A stretch of DNA of 64,000 bases from Helopsaltes ochotensis (taxonomy: Eukaryota > Chordata > Aves > Passeriformes > Locustellidae), in NCBI GenBank assembly GCA_013400155.1, contig VXBM01000236.1:124001-188000 (forward strand). The letters are read 5' to 3'. Position numbers and translations under genes: made by a program. Positions 1-10,708 of the stretch are shown in pieces. Numbering within the stretch: position 1 is the first letter of the stretch; the number at the start of each line of letters is the position of its first letter. The notes beneath the pieces are model-generated. The model had not been told where the DNA came from and did no database searches. It worked only from the letters and a program-made list of their open reading frames with translations.

Positions 1-1764
1 ACCGAGTGCTGGGGCGGGAGGCTGCACAGCATCGGCGGTGCGCTGAGCTCACCCACCCGCTGTCCCAGCACTTGCTGGGCACTGGAAAAGGAAATCCCTG
101 CCCCAGGGACAGTCTGAACTCACCTGTGGACACTGGGGAAGCAGGTCCCTGCCCCAGGGCGCTCAGGTGTCACCCAAGGACTGGGGACAGCGCTGGGGAG
201 AAGCCCCAGGTGGGCACAGCAGCTTCTGGGACATTCCATGCCCAGAGCCCAGCTGGCCACAGCTTCCCAGGGACATCAGCTGGGGACAGCACTGAGGATG
301 GAGCTGGGAAGCAGCGGGATGGGAGGGGACAAGGGTTGTGGTGGCTGTGTCCCAAGAGGGACATGGGAACAGGAGCTCCCAGAGGACAGGGGTGTGTGGG
401 AGCAGGAGATGCAGAAACAGCAGCCCTGGAGAGGGAGGCTGGGTTTCCTCCTGTCCCCAGGGTCCTGCAGGGTGGTGACACACAGTGACAGGCTCCCCTG
501 CCATAGCCACTCGCTGTGACAGGGCACAGAACTCTGCATCAGAGGGAAACTGAGGCAGGGGTGGAAATGAGGGGGCCACCAAAGTCACCAGGGGTCCTGG
601 AGCTATATGCTCAGCAAAGGACAGGAAGCTGAAGCCCTGATGTATTTTTCAACAAAAATGCCCTTTTTACTTCCCAGTAAAACCATGATAAGCTTGAAAG
701 AAAAAAAAAAAAAAAAGAAGAAAATGAAGCAATTGGGATTTTAAGTAACTTCCAAGCCATTTTGCTCCCACAGCTCCAACCCACCAGGTGAGTGGAGGTG
801 ACTGGGCCCAGCTGGGGACTTCCAAGGTGGAACCAAATGGATGTGAAACATTAACAGTTGCGCTGCAGCCTCAGTTTTATACTTACTGAAGCTGGCCCAG
901 CCCTTCAGGTCCTCCCACTGTGCCCTGGAAAGCAAGACAGGTCACTCAAGGGAGAGATGGGCACCACCACACCGTGACAATCCCACTCAACACCACCTCC
1001 TGCTGCCTTCCCGAGCTGGGGTCTGAGCCCCTGGATCATCCCTGGCTTTAGGGGGTGCTTAGAGGGTGCCAAATCCATCCAGGACCATGACTTGGGCAGC
1101 ACTTACCTCGTGCTGGGACCAGCTGTCTCTCAGGGGTCCTGGCACTGAGGGTGGGACAGGAAGATCACAGACCCACACTTCTCCCATTCCCACTATCCCA
1201 GTGGGTGAGGACAGAGTGGAATTCCTCCCAGTATCCACAGCAAGGAAAGCCAGCAGAGAGGTGGGCAGGACCCCACAGAAACCCCCTCCTCACCCCAGCA
1301 CTTCAGCCAGCACCATTCCCTCCTGCTTCTTCCTGGATTAGGGAATGCTTCAGGATCAGCAGCAGGGCGTTAGCAGAGCTATTAAACCTTCTTAAAGGGG
1401 CTGCTGGGCAAGCTGGGAAACACCCAGGTGACCCCAGTGGAGACAATTCCTGTCCAGCTGAGTGTGAGGAGGAGGAAGAGGGATGCTCAGTGCAGCCAGC
1501 CCAGGGCTTGGTTTCCTGTGCTGAGTGATGGGAATGTGTGATGGCACCCCAAATTCCATGTTTAATTTCTGGCAGGGATCAGAGAGGATAGGGGAATGTC
1601 CCTTCTGGAAAAGGGGAGGTGGCTCAGAGCCCAGCACCCACCACGCTCCTGTCACAGGCTTCACAAATCACGCAGGTACCAGTGAGACCAAAACCACAAA
1701 AATATTATTAATATTAATATTATTAATAATAATTAGAGTTCTGACAGATGGCTGCAGGTCTGGG
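1..1764. other. Intergenic / 3' flank of the GARP-like gene
   Basis: No coding region is recognisable here. The stretch holds a 16-base A-run at 701-716 and an AT-rich run of ATT units near 1697-1733. A minus-strand ATTAAA at 1561-1566 could end the GARP-like transcript. Open frames on both strands are short, low in complexity and overlap one another, as expected by chance in GC-rich DNA. Confidence 0.6.
1561..1566 (-). terminator. Possible poly(A) signal (ATTAAA) of the GARP-like gene
   Basis: Read on the minus strand this is ATTAAA, the commonest variant hexamer. It lies about 200 nt past the TAG stop at 1765-1767 and is followed by a modest G/U-rich stretch. No canonical AATAAA was seen on this strand closer to the stop. 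A longer 3' UTR is equally possible. Confidence 0.25.
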
Positions 1765-3708
1765 CTACACTTCAGTGATGCTGTCAGGTGTCCCCTCCTC
1801 AGCCGGCCCCTCTCCTTTGGGATGGGACTGGGATACTCCCACCCTGTTGCTCCCAAGTCCCACACATCCCGGAGCCTTCCGCCCTTTCCTCAGGAGGCAG
1901 AAAGCCCAGGCACAGAGGAGGGAAAGGCCCACCAGAGCCACGAGCAGAGCGAGGGAGGCAGTGCCCTTGGGCTGGGGACAGATCCACTGGGGAGTGCCGG
2001 TGATCCTGGCCGAGATATTCCGGCCGTGCTCCTGGAAAACACAAATGGTTTGGCTCAGGTCCGGCACGGCCACGCCGGCCGCACGCAGCGTGTCCAGCCA
2101 GCCCAGCGAGCAGCAGCTCCAGGGGTTCCCAGCCACGGACACAGCCCTCAGGCTGTGGGACCAGCTCCCCACTGCTCCCAAGGTCTGCAGGTTGTTATTC
2201 CGAATGTCCAGGCTCTCCAGTGGGGAGCAGGAAAGCCCTGTGGGCAGCAGGCTCAGGTGGTTGCCCGACAGGTCCAGCACTCGGAGCGTGCCCAGGCAGG
2301 GCAGCGCTGCCTGGCCCTCGTCCATCTGGTTGTCCCTCAGAGAGAGCTCCTGCAGGGACAGCTCCAATCCCCCCAGCGCTCCCGTGGGCATGGACAAGTC
2401 CCTGTTTCCAGACAGGTCCAGGGAGAGCAGCGGGGTCTGGTTGAAGGCGTGGGGCTGCAGCCTGGAGAGGTTGTTCTTGGACAGGCTCAGGTGCTTCAAG
2501 CGAGGCACGTTGTAGAAGGGGGTGCAGGTGTCTCCGGGGGCTGACGTGTGAGAATTCCCTCCCAAATCCCTTCCTTGGTCACTCCCCTGGCTCTCACAAG
2601 GCTGGAGGCTGTTAGAGCCCAGATCCATGGATTCCAGGTGAGGCAGGGAATCGAAGAACCAGCGTGGCAGCACACGGAGGGCGTTGCTGTGGAGGTTTAG
2701 TGAGCGCATGGAAAGCTCCGTGACATTGGAGACAGACTCCCTGGCCACGTCCTGGAGACAGTTCCTAGCCAGGCTGAGGCTGTGCAGGGAGCTCAGGCTG
2801 TGGAAGAAGGAAAATGGGAGCAGCTCCAGGCGATTATTGCTGAGATCCAGATCGACCATGTGTGTCAGAGCAGCCACGGGACGCACGGTCCTGTTGAACC
2901 TCTGCATCTCCTGGTAGAGCAGGACGTATTCCCTGGGATGGGGAGAGCCTGGGAGCAGGGAAGCAATGAGGTTGTTGGAGAGGTTTAAGTGTGTGAGATC
3001 ATGGGCTCTGGGGAGCTCTGGAAAAGAGAGGAGTCTGTTATGGCTCAAGTCGAGCACTCGGAGCAGGTAGGGCTCCGCTCCCTCCTCAGAGGAGAACAGC
3101 TCCAGGGCGTTGTGGCTGAGGTTTAAAACTTGCAGCTGCGTGAGGCTGAAGCCAGAGATGCAGTGGAGGGAATTCAAAGCCAAGTTCAGCAACTCCAGCT
3201 CTTCCAGAGGCTCAAAAGCTCCCTCCTGGATCTCCATGATGTAGTTGTTGCTGAGGTCGAGCTGGCGCAGCCGTGGCGAGTTCCGGAAGGTCCCTGCCAG
3301 CAGCTTGGTCATCATGTTCCCGGAGAGATCCAGCACCCTCAGGCTGGTGAGGTTGCTGATGTACCAGCTGGCCATGTGGCTCTCCAGGTAATTCACAGAC
3401 AGGTCCAGGACCTCTATGTTCCTGAGCAGATGGAAAGCTTCCCCGTTAGCCACGTAATTCCGGTCCAAGTGGTTCGATCCCAGGAGGAGCGAGCGCAGCC
3501 GAGGCAGCTGAGCCAGGGCGGTGGCTGACACGGCTTCCAGCTGGTTGAAGCACACATCCAGGTACTCCAGCTGCCCAAATCCTGGCATGTTGCTGCCTGA
3601 CAGGTTTTGGATGAAGTTGTTGGAGAGTTCAAGGTACTTAATTCCTTGGCCAAGCTCCTTGGGAAATTTCCGCAGGCCAACTCCTTTGCAAGACACTTTC
3701 GTGGGGCT
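1765..3708 (-). CDS. GARP (LRRC32)-like LRR transmembrane protein, exon 2 (main coding exon)
   Basis: This exon encodes residues 36-682 and the TAG stop. It starts after a good acceptor (pyrimidine-rich tract ending CACAG) in phase 0, matching the exon 1 donor. The product has about 20 leucine-rich repeats (roughly residues 55-560) and a C-terminal LRR cap with paired cysteines (about 564-612). A hydrophobic span covers about 619-641 and a 41-residue tail ends in TEV. The repeat spacing, the LHCISGFSL block, the ATGALGGLE-like block and the CC cap closely resemble human LRRC32 (662 aa), a cell-surface tether for latent TGF-beta. C218 and C352 align with human GARP C211 and C350, which disulfide-bond to pro-TGF-beta. 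At least seven N-glycosylation sequons are visible. A role in presenting latent TGF-beta is inferred from the family. LRRC33/NRROS is the alternative relative; a TLR is excluded because no TIR domain follows the membrane span. Confidence 0.93.
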   Translation of the reverse strand, partial: SPTKVSCKGVGLRKFPKELGQGIKYLELSNNFIQNLSGSNMPGFGQLEYLDVCFNQLEAVSATALAQLPRLRSLLLGSNHLDRNYVANGEAFHLLRNIEVLDLSVNYLESHMASWYISNLTSLRVLDLSGNMMTKLLAGTFRNSPRLRQLDLSNNYIMEIQEGAFEPLEELELLNLALNSLHCISGFSLTQLQVLNLSHNALELFSSEEGAEPYLLRVLDLSHNRLLSFPELPRAHDLTHLNLSNNLIASLLPGSPHPREYVLLYQEMQRFNRTVRPVAALTHMVDLDLSNNRLELLPFSFFHSLSSLHSLSLARNCLQDVARESVSNVTELSMRSLNLHSNALRVLPRWFFDSLPHLESMDLGSNSLQPCESQGSDQGRDLGGNSHTSAPGDTCTPFYNVPRLKHLSLSKNNLSRLQPHAFNQTPLLSLDLSGNRDLSMPTGALGGLELSLQELSLRDNQMDEGQAALPCLGTLRVLDLSGNHLSLLPTGLSCSPLESLDIRNNNLQTLGAVGSWSHSLRAVSVAGNPWSCCSLGWLDTLRAAGVAVPDLSQTICVFQEHGRNISARITGTPQWICPQPKGTASLALLVALVGLSLLCAWAFCLLRKGRKAPGCVGLGSNRVGVSQSHPKGEGPAEEGTPDSITEV

Positions 3709-4263
3709 CTGTGGAGAGACAGGAGAGGTGTGAATGAGGGGGACTACAAAAACCACAGCTCTAGGAAAGCCAGCTGCTGTCCAAGATGGGCATGAGAAGT
3801 GAGAATGAGCACTGCTCCCCCTTCCCAATCCCAGCTGGTCCAGAGCATCCCTGTTCAGGCAGAGAAAGGCCTCTGTGTAGGCTCTACCTTTCCTCTTGGT
3901 CCAGTTTCCTCTGAAATTGGGAACCTGGATGGAGAGCAACTGATTTCTTTCTGAAAAGTAAGAAATCAGCGACAGAAACCTGCTGCTCCCCATCCAGGCT
4001 CCCAACTGCCTCACTGGAATCCCTGCACTCCCTCCTCTGAGCACCTCAGGCAAGGCAGGAACGTGGGAGCAGCTGGATGCCTGGGACCACCTCACAGGAG
4101 ACCAGCTCCAAGGCAGGAAAACAGACCAAAAGGTGGGAAAGTTAAAGAGATGGAGGCTGGAAGGAGGTGAGAGCCATAGGGAGGAGATCCAGAGGGATGC
4201 TGGCAGTCCCAGCCACGCTGCTGGAGCCATCCCAGCCCAGGCGCTCCTTGCAAACAGCCTTAC
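3709..4263 (-). other. Intron of the GARP-like gene (555 nt, no in-frame stop)
   Basis: The donor is CAG|GTAAGG at 4258-4263 and the acceptor CAG is at 3709-3711. The length is an exact multiple of three, and the frame joining the two exons stays open through it. A naive ORF therefore runs 867 codons from 1765 to 4368. The 185 intronic codons show no LRR pattern, and removing them restores the normal signal-peptide-to-LRR junction of the family. Confidence 0.85.
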
Positions 4264-4368
4264 CTGCTGGCACAGCGGGGAGCTGGGCCTCGTCTCCGGG
4301 CTAGCCCGGGCTCTGAGCACGGACGGGAGCAGCCAGAGCAGGAGCCATCCCCGAGCAGCCCAGAGCAT
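4264..4368 (-). CDS. GARP (LRRC32)-like protein, exon 1 (signal peptide)
   Basis: This exon has 35 codons starting at the ATG at 4366-4368. The N-terminus has a strongly hydrophobic leucine/tryptophan core followed by small residues near position 22, a clear signal peptide. It ends in phase 0 at a consensus donor (CAGCAG|GTAAGG). Family genes also carry the signal peptide on a short exon ahead of one large LRR exon. No in-frame upstream ATG with coding character was seen. Spliced to exon 2 it gives a 682-residue protein. Confidence 0.88.
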
Positions 4369-4442
4369 GTTGGGCTGCGGGCGCTGCCAGCCCCGTCCCG
4401 TCCTGCGGCGTCGCTGGCAGGCTGGGCAGGAGCCAGGCTCTG

Positions 4443-4450
4443 TATAAATA
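4443..4450 (-). promoter_or_regulatory. Possible TATA element of the GARP-like gene
   Basis: On the minus strand this reads TATTTATA, a workable TATA variant, 75 nt before the start codon. A start site near 4415 would leave a 5' UTR of about 45 nt. The plus strand reads TATAAATA, but no plus-strand gene follows. A distant non-coding first exon is also possible, because GARP-family genes commonly have one. Confidence 0.35.
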
Positions 4451-4659
4451 GGCTTCAGGATGGGATGGGGGAAGGAGATAAGGCATGTGGGTGTTCGTAG
4501 CTACGGAAGTGGGAAAAGAAAGACATCAGCTCGCAGAGGGGAAAAAACGGCACAAAGCCACAGGGAAGGGAAACGGCAGGATGGGGAGGAGGGAGCTCAG
4601 GTGACCGGCTGGACCCGCTGTGACATCAAATGCCAGGAGGCAGGGGTGGCACGTAGGAA

Positions 4660-5220
4660 AGCTGAGAGGGTTTGGGGGTTTCCCTGTGCCAGAGACAGGA
4701 TGCGCCGGCTCCCGGGACACAAGGGAAAGCTGTCCAGCAGCCATCCTGAGCCAGGGACAGCTCCTGGCCGTGGGATCACCTGACTGTCACATCCAGGCGG
4801 GGACATTCCCTCCCATCCCAGCACAGCCCAGGCGAGGGGACTCTGCCCCTCTCGGGAAACAACAGCTTCCCAGGGCTCACCGCCCCTTCCCAGCGGGATG
4901 TGCCGAGCTGGAATCCCCCTCCGCCTCCTCCTCCTCCTCCCCCTCCCCAGGGGTCTGCGGCGTGCAAGCTCTGGGCTCCTCGCTGTCACACCCCGTGTCG
5001 CCACCTGGGCTGCCGAGTCACCTCCTCGCCCGGGGCAAGAACCAGAAGGGAACCATCCCTGCGGCAGCTCCAGGTGGGATCCTGCACCCGGAGCTGTGCT
5101 CCACCCACTGGGACTTTTCTTTTGTGGCGGCATCTCCGAGTCCTTGTGCCACCTAGCGCTGACACACTCCTTGGGGACACGCCCCACATGCTTCACGGGG
5201 CACTCTCCATAACGCACAGT
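4660..5220. promoter_or_regulatory. CpG-rich stretch upstream of the GARP-like gene
   Basis: CpG dinucleotides and GC content rise here relative to flanking DNA. A pyrimidine-rich CTC/CCT tract lies near 4918-4949. The position, 0.3-0.85 kb upstream of the GARP-like start codon, fits a promoter-proximal CpG island or an untranslated first exon. The short proline-rich ORFs across it are composition effects. Confidence 0.35.
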
Positions 5221-8128
5221 TTGGGGTTTTTTGGCTCAGTGTGGCCAATTCCATGTGATGGAGCAACTCAGGCTGCTGAGGGGTCATCCAAGGATGTGAA
5301 GTTTCAGCCACGGAGCTCATGCTCTAATCCTGGGGGTGTCTGGTAGGGAAAAAATAATATATATGCATAAAATATGTAAACAAATAAATAAATACAGATT
5401 ACTTATATATCTATGTGCACACATTTACACACCTGAGTTATCCCTCACCCTCTGATAGCTGGCAGGGTGGGGGACACTTTGTCACCTCAGGGAGTGACTC
5501 AGCCTTGAGCTGGCCCGGTGTCCCCAGCATCCAGGGCAGGCAGGGCAGCGGTGACAGGCCAGGGACAGCGTTTTGGGTGGTGCTGGGGCTGGAGACAGCT
5601 GTGAGCACACAGCACATCTGTGCAGATGTGAGCTCCTGCCAGGGAAACACCGACCTCTGGATGACCCCCCGGCCCTCCCAAAAGCGGAACTGGCCCCAAG
5701 CCCATGGCCCTGCAGTGCCCGGGGAAGCCCGGCCTGTCCTCCTGCACCCCAACTGCTGGGCACGGGTCTGGCGGTGACACAGCCCTGTCAGCAGCTGAAA
5801 AGTCCCTGATTTGGATCAGGGACTTCCGCAGAGAATCCCTGGGCATTTGCATCCCAAGGCTGTGAACTCCCTTCGCGGGAGCACTGTGTGTGTGGATCAG
5901 GCCCGGCGAACACCGAGAGGCTTTTCTCGGATTGTGATAAAGGCAGAGTGAACCACACGGCCTGAGCAGGGAGAGATCTGCTCTGAAACCAGCTATCCTG
6001 TGCTTCTTGGCTTCCCTGCCCTCCACGCTGGCTCCAGCAGCAGGATCTGTTGGAGAGATTCCCTGCTCCCTCCGAGGCTTTTGTGGGAGAAGTCTTCAAA
6101 GGATGTGAGGAACGAGCAGCAGGACTGAGCTGTGGAGGGAACGGGGACAGAACCACCCGCCCAGGTCACATCCGTACTGTGGGTGATGGGCTCCAGCCTG
6201 GGTGTTTGGGAGCAGAAGCATACCTGTTTATCCAAGTCCATCGGATCTGCCCTTCCTTCCATGCATTCCCAGCGCACTGGGAAGGTGACTCCCGAATAGC
6301 TCTGATCCCAACAGGGGCCCGGTGCCTTTCCGATCCCTGAAGTATGGAGCTGCCCCCTTGCAAAGCAGAGCCAACACTCTGCTGTGGCCATACAGACCTT
6401 CCATGGGAGCTCCTGGTGTGGCTGGGGAGGGATATTCCACCGGGGACACAGAGAGCAGGAAAAAGCTGTATTTGCCAAGGCCACCTGCAGCCAGCTCCAA
6501 TTCCACGTCTCCAACTCACACTTTTGTTAGTGTGAGCACCCCAAAAAAGCCTATTAATGCATTCCACGCAGGAATTGCTCCCTCCTGCCCTCCTCCAACA
6601 TCCTGAGCACAAACCAGAGGGGACAGCAACACTCCGGCCTTTTACAGAGCAAAGGGATTCTCCCTCTGCATCCCCCTGCCCGCAGCCATGGAGCACATCC
6701 CAGATCCTGCCAGCGGGGGACAAGGAATGCAAACTCCATCCCCGGCTCTCCAAATCCCCTGTTATTTATGGCTGCCCCCAGCCTTGCTGCTCAGGCCTGC
6801 TCTAAAGCAATCCTGTTAACGATTTGCTTCATGTTCTCACTGTACACAGTTGTCCCGCTCCATTCTTGTCACAGGAACATGTCCCTCTTAATCCATTTGA
6901 AAGGAAAGAAAACCACAAAGCCCAGTGAAGAGCCCCCAAGGCTCCTGCCCATCCCACATGTCGAGGCTGAAGGGAGGAAAAGCCACTACAAAGCCAGAGC
7001 AGCCCATTTGTCACGCAGTTGTCTCCCGAAGTGCATGGCTCCTGTGAATAGCGAGGCCGCGGCCAACGCCGCTGTGCCCCGAGGAATTTCTGTCTCCCAA
7101 TAACTGCAACACTTGGCAAGGGACATCACTCGCTAGGGATGGAGCCAGGAATGCTCCAGGCAGGGCGGGCCCTCCGTGGCCAGAGCACAGCGCCGGGACA
7201 CGTCCCTCCCACACCCTGCAGGTGACCATGAGCCCCCTCTGCGTGGAGCCAAGCACCAAGATCATGGAATCACAGGACTGGGCAGGGAGGGATCTTATGG
7301 ATCAAACAGTTCCACCCCTTGCCATGGGCAGGGACACCTTCCCCTATCCCAGGTTACTCCAAGCCCTGTCCCAGCTGGCCTGGGGCACTTCCAGGGATCC
7401 AGGGGCAGCCACAGCTTCTCTGGGCACCCTGTGCCAGGGCCTCCCTACCCTCAGAGGGAAGGATTCCTTCCCAATATCCCATCTACTCTGCCCTCTGGCA
7501 GTGGGGAGCCATTTCCCCTTGTTCTGTCGCTCCCGGCCCTTGTCCAAAGTTCCTCTCCCGCTCTCCTGGAGCCCCTTTAGGCACTGAGGTCCCTTAACCT
7601 TCCCTGCTCCAGGCTGAAGATGTCACTTTGGGATTTGTCCCATTTCTACAGAGGCTGCAACTCCGCTCCCTTCTTGAAAGCACAAAGAGGCTCTGGAAAG
7701 AAACACGGAAACAAAACCCCAACCAAGCCGAGCAAGTGTGAGCCAAGGGCTGAGACAACAGAGCAATTTGTGCCTGTGCCTCAGCTTCAGAACATCTTAT
7801 GGCTTTAGGTCTCCCCAGCTGAGGGGAGGTAACAGCACAGAGTTGCTCAAGAAGCCAAAAGAAACAATAGTGTCCCAGCTCCTCTATTAGTCACCAGAAA
7901 TCGAGTTATGACTAGACTCAGCAGGGCTCAGAGAAAAGAAAAAGTGGTGACTTCATGCTGGACCGGATTTTAAAATCCCATTTTTTTCCGTTGCTGAAGT
8001 CTCCATCACCACTTATTTTAGGTAGGAGGGTGCCAAAAGGAAAGGGGTGTGGGGAGGAAAGCTAAAAACCACATCTAAAAGCAGGACAGTTGCTATTAAA
8101 ACAGAAGAAAAAAATCCTGTTTGAATAT
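5221..8128. other. Intergenic DNA between EDA 3' end and the GARP-like promoter
   Basis: There is no recognisable gene. An AT-rich patch lies at about 5350-5420 and one CR1 copy at 7261-7620. On the minus strand the AT-rich patch reads as overlapping ATTTA pentamers (about 5380-5393). This would matter only if a long EDA 3' UTR reached this far. Confidence 0.6.
7261..7620 (-). mobile_element. CR1 LINE 3' end, truncated
   Basis: A nearly full CR1 tail block in antisense. It starts with the ATCATGGAATCAC tail, then the 'tccacccctt gccatgggcagg', 'cagcttctctgggca' and 'tccaggctgaag' blocks shared by the other copies in this window. Confidence 0.85.
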
Positions 8129-8134
8129 TTTATT
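8129..8134 (-). terminator. EDA: Likely EDA poly(A) signal (AATAAA)
   Basis: This is the only canonical minus-strand AATAAA found between the EDA stop codon and the GARP-like promoter. It lies about 960 nt past the stop and is followed within 20-30 nt by a T-rich stretch, the expected downstream element. It would give a 3' UTR of roughly 1 kb. Human EDA has a longer 3' UTR, so a more distal site may also be used. Confidence 0.45.
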
Positions 8135-9093
8135 CTTAAACATAACAAACTTCCTCCGAGTGTTGTCACAAGTACTTGTGGCTCGGTGAAGCCTGTAGAA
8201 ATGTGTTCTGGTTTGCAAAATATTAATTAAAAAGAACAAAACAAACCCCCCCCCAAAAAAAAAACAAAAACAAAAAACAAAACAAAACCAGAATACCCCC
8301 AACCCCACTCAACTTGCTGTAACAGCAGCAGTACTTGAAGGCAGCCCCTGCTGGGGCAAGGTTACCTCTGGGGTAAGGGCAGGAGCTGAAAGGAGCAGAG
8401 GCCTGGACCCGGGAATTGGCATTTTCTTTGGGATTTGGTGGTTTCTGGAATGTGGAGGCAGTTTCCTATCTGCTAAGCCTGCTCTAGTTATTCCTCTTCC
8501 TCTCGCACTTCCTGCTTTTGCTTCCAAGCTCTAGGTCGAGGCACTTTCCCCCCTCCTCCTGAGGATGAATGTAAACACCACTGACCCTGTCTCACCCACC
8601 TCCCCTCGCCCCCCAGCCCTTCCAGCTCCCCCTGGGAAGGCAGGAAGATATAATCCCCTTTCTGGCTGTCGTTAGCGTGCACGAGCAGGAGCCTGGCTGC
8701 GATTTTGGGACAGGAGTCCGTGTCCTCCCGCTCCCGCCTGGGACGCTCTTGCCAGTGCAGCATCCGAGCAGAGCCCCCAGCTCTCCCGCCAAGCCTCGCG
8801 TGAAGGTCACAGAGCAGAGTATCAGTGCAGTAATACTTGAAATACTGAGACAAGGCACACCCAACAGCCTTTCCTCCTCGCAACGCTCTCCCCCACCAGC
8901 TTTTTGGTTTGATCCGAGTCTCCCCGCGAGTCACAGAGGACAATTGTGCTTCCTGCATTCACATATAGGAATAAATAGCTCTGGATCAGTTTCCTTTATG
9001 GCCGGATTACAGAACCCCTGAAATACTGATACGCTTTATGAACAGCAGCACTGTGCAGTTCCGCGGGTGTCCTTGGCCACGCCAAGTTCCTCT
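8135..9093 (-). other. EDA: Probable EDA 3' UTR
   Basis: This stretch runs from the stop codon to the AATAAA at 8129-8134. It holds no CR1 copy and has a C/A-rich low-complexity tract at about 8245-8290. The extent depends on which poly(A) site is used. Confidence 0.45.
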
Positions 9094-9345
9094 CTAGGAC
9101 GCGGGTGCATCTCCCAGGCGGATGGCCCCAAAGAAAGTCGTGTGCTTGCTCATGTTGATGGAGATGTCAGCGTGGACCATCTTCACGGCGATCTTCTGCC
9201 TGGCCTTGAGCAGGCACACCCCGGCCGTGTAGCAGGTGTTGAAGTTGGTCTTGCCGGTCTCGATGCTCCGAGTGCATTGCAGAAAGGGCTTCTCGTCCAC
9301 CACCACCTCGTAGCTGGCGAAATCGGTGAAGTTGATGTAGTAGAC
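9094..9345 (-). CDS. EDA: Ectodysplasin A, exon 8 (C-terminal TNF domain)
   Basis: This exon encodes the last 83 residues and the stop (252 nt, the same length as the human exon). It follows acceptor CGTCAG in phase 0. EDA is a type II membrane TNF-family ligand, shed by furin. It forms trimers that signal through EDAR (A1) or EDA2R (A2) in feather, hair, tooth and gland development. The segment is nearly identical to human EDA 309-391. Both N-glycosylation sequons (human N313 and N372) and the three cysteines matching human C332, C346 and C352 are present. Visible changes from human are conservative, such as Phe for Tyr in the NxNTCY block and Asp for Glu in the GxAPAS end. Confidence 0.98.
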   Translation of the reverse strand, partial: VYYINFTDFASYEVVVDEKPFLQCTRSIETGKTNFNTCYTAGVCLLKARQKIAVKMVHADISINMSKHTTFFGAIRLGDAPAS

Positions 9346-10708
9346 CTGACGTGGAGCAGGGAGAGGAGAGGTGTCAAGGGAGGGGGGAGCAAGTGCAGCG
9401 TCCTGGGGGTGTGTGCAGCCCCTCCTGGCCCCAACACCTGCACCCACAGGTGACTTGTGCCAGGCAGGGAGAGCCCCAAACCAACCAGGAACCTCTTTTA
9501 CTCCGCTTCAGACTGACCCAAGCATGCAAAAACCTCTGAATCCACGTGCCTAAGGCTGAGCTACCATCCTGCTTACTCCAGGGAAGTGGCACACCTGCAC
9601 AGAGCCATGCAGGACCCTCTGTGTGCTACAGCAGCTTCTCATCCCACACACAGACACACACATTCCACTGACGGCCTCTTGCACTTACCTGGCCAGTCCT
9701 GATTCCTGCTGCCAGGAGCCTCCTTTAGTGGTGACATCAGAACTGCCCTAAGGTGGACCGGGAGCTCCCTCCTGGGTAACTGGACTCGGTGCTTGCACAG
9801 GCACGAGCTATTACAGTGAAAAGGCTCTCCCAACCTCCACAGCTTGGAAGGAAATCGCCTCACAGCTTTTCTACGGATTGAACTCCCTGATTCCCAAGGC
9901 CCTGTGACTCTACTTGTCCTCACTTAACCCTCTCCCACACTCTGATTCCAAAGAACCACTGGAGGAAGACCTGTCCAAGGAGCAGTCAGTCCCAAGGAGC
10001 TGCTGCTTCTCCCTGAGAAAGGAAATCCAGCTCTTCTGGAGCCAGGAGCTGCCTGAAGACTGAATCCATTTTTTTTTCCTTGATGGACCGCAAATAATGA
10101 GGTTTCAGTCGCCTAACACTGTGGCCAACAATCAGCATCACGCACTTGGGAAACAATTTATACTTTGGCCCACGGGGAGTTACATGACGTGTGTCCCCAT
10201 CCAAACTGGACACATGTCACCAATTCCATGGAAGAGCACCTGACATCCGTGGGCTTACTTCATCCCAGAGCCGGTGCCTGGGATGCTACAGGGAGCAGCG
10301 GGAGGCAAACGGAGTCACCTGGGCTGGAACCTGGCCAAACCACCTGGGCCGGGCTTCCAGAGTGACGCAGCTCCAAAGTAACCACAAACAAACCAGTGTT
10401 TGTGTCTTTCAAAGCACTGAGCTCAGCGTCCTGCCTGCAGGGAGGTTTGGAAGGGCTCGGGGGAATGACCGCAGGGATACCTGGAGGGATAACCCCGGGA
10501 TTGGTGGGTGTGGGGTGTGCTTTCAGTGACTAATCCCTGGCGGCGGGTGACAGGCGTGTGACACTCCTCCCCGCACCCCTCCTAAGCGCGGTTACAACTC
10601 CACACAAAGCTGCTGGCATTCGGCTGTTGTCTGGAGCCCTCTCGTGGTTCATGCAAGGCTTCCACCGGAACACAAGAATAGGAGGAGTTAGCCTAGGACC
10701 GTACTCAC
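9346..10708 (-). other. EDA: EDA intron 7 (1.36 kb)
   Basis: Bounded by donor GTGAGT at 10703-10708 and acceptor CAG at 9346-9348. No gene, CR1 copy or long simple repeat was seen inside. If the EDA-A2 donor is used, the intron extends by 6 nt to 10714. Confidence 0.85.

Noticed and set aside
1525..2544. 339-codon plus-strand ORF
   Set aside because: It is antisense to the LRR exon; its open frame follows from the leucine-rich coding on the other strand and it has no protein-like features.
1765..4368. A single uninterrupted 867-codon gene
   Set aside because: Consensus donor and acceptor sites flank a 555-nt segment lacking LRR character; splicing gives the normal family layout of 682 residues.
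4443..4450. Plus-strand TATAAATA promoter
   Set aside because: No plus-strand gene follows; the same bases serve better as a TATA variant for the minus-strand GARP-like gene.
5378..5395. AU-rich element in an EDA 3' UTR
   Set aside because: The ATTTA repeats on the minus strand lie 3.7 kb past the stop and beyond the best poly(A) signal, in a simple AT-rich patch.
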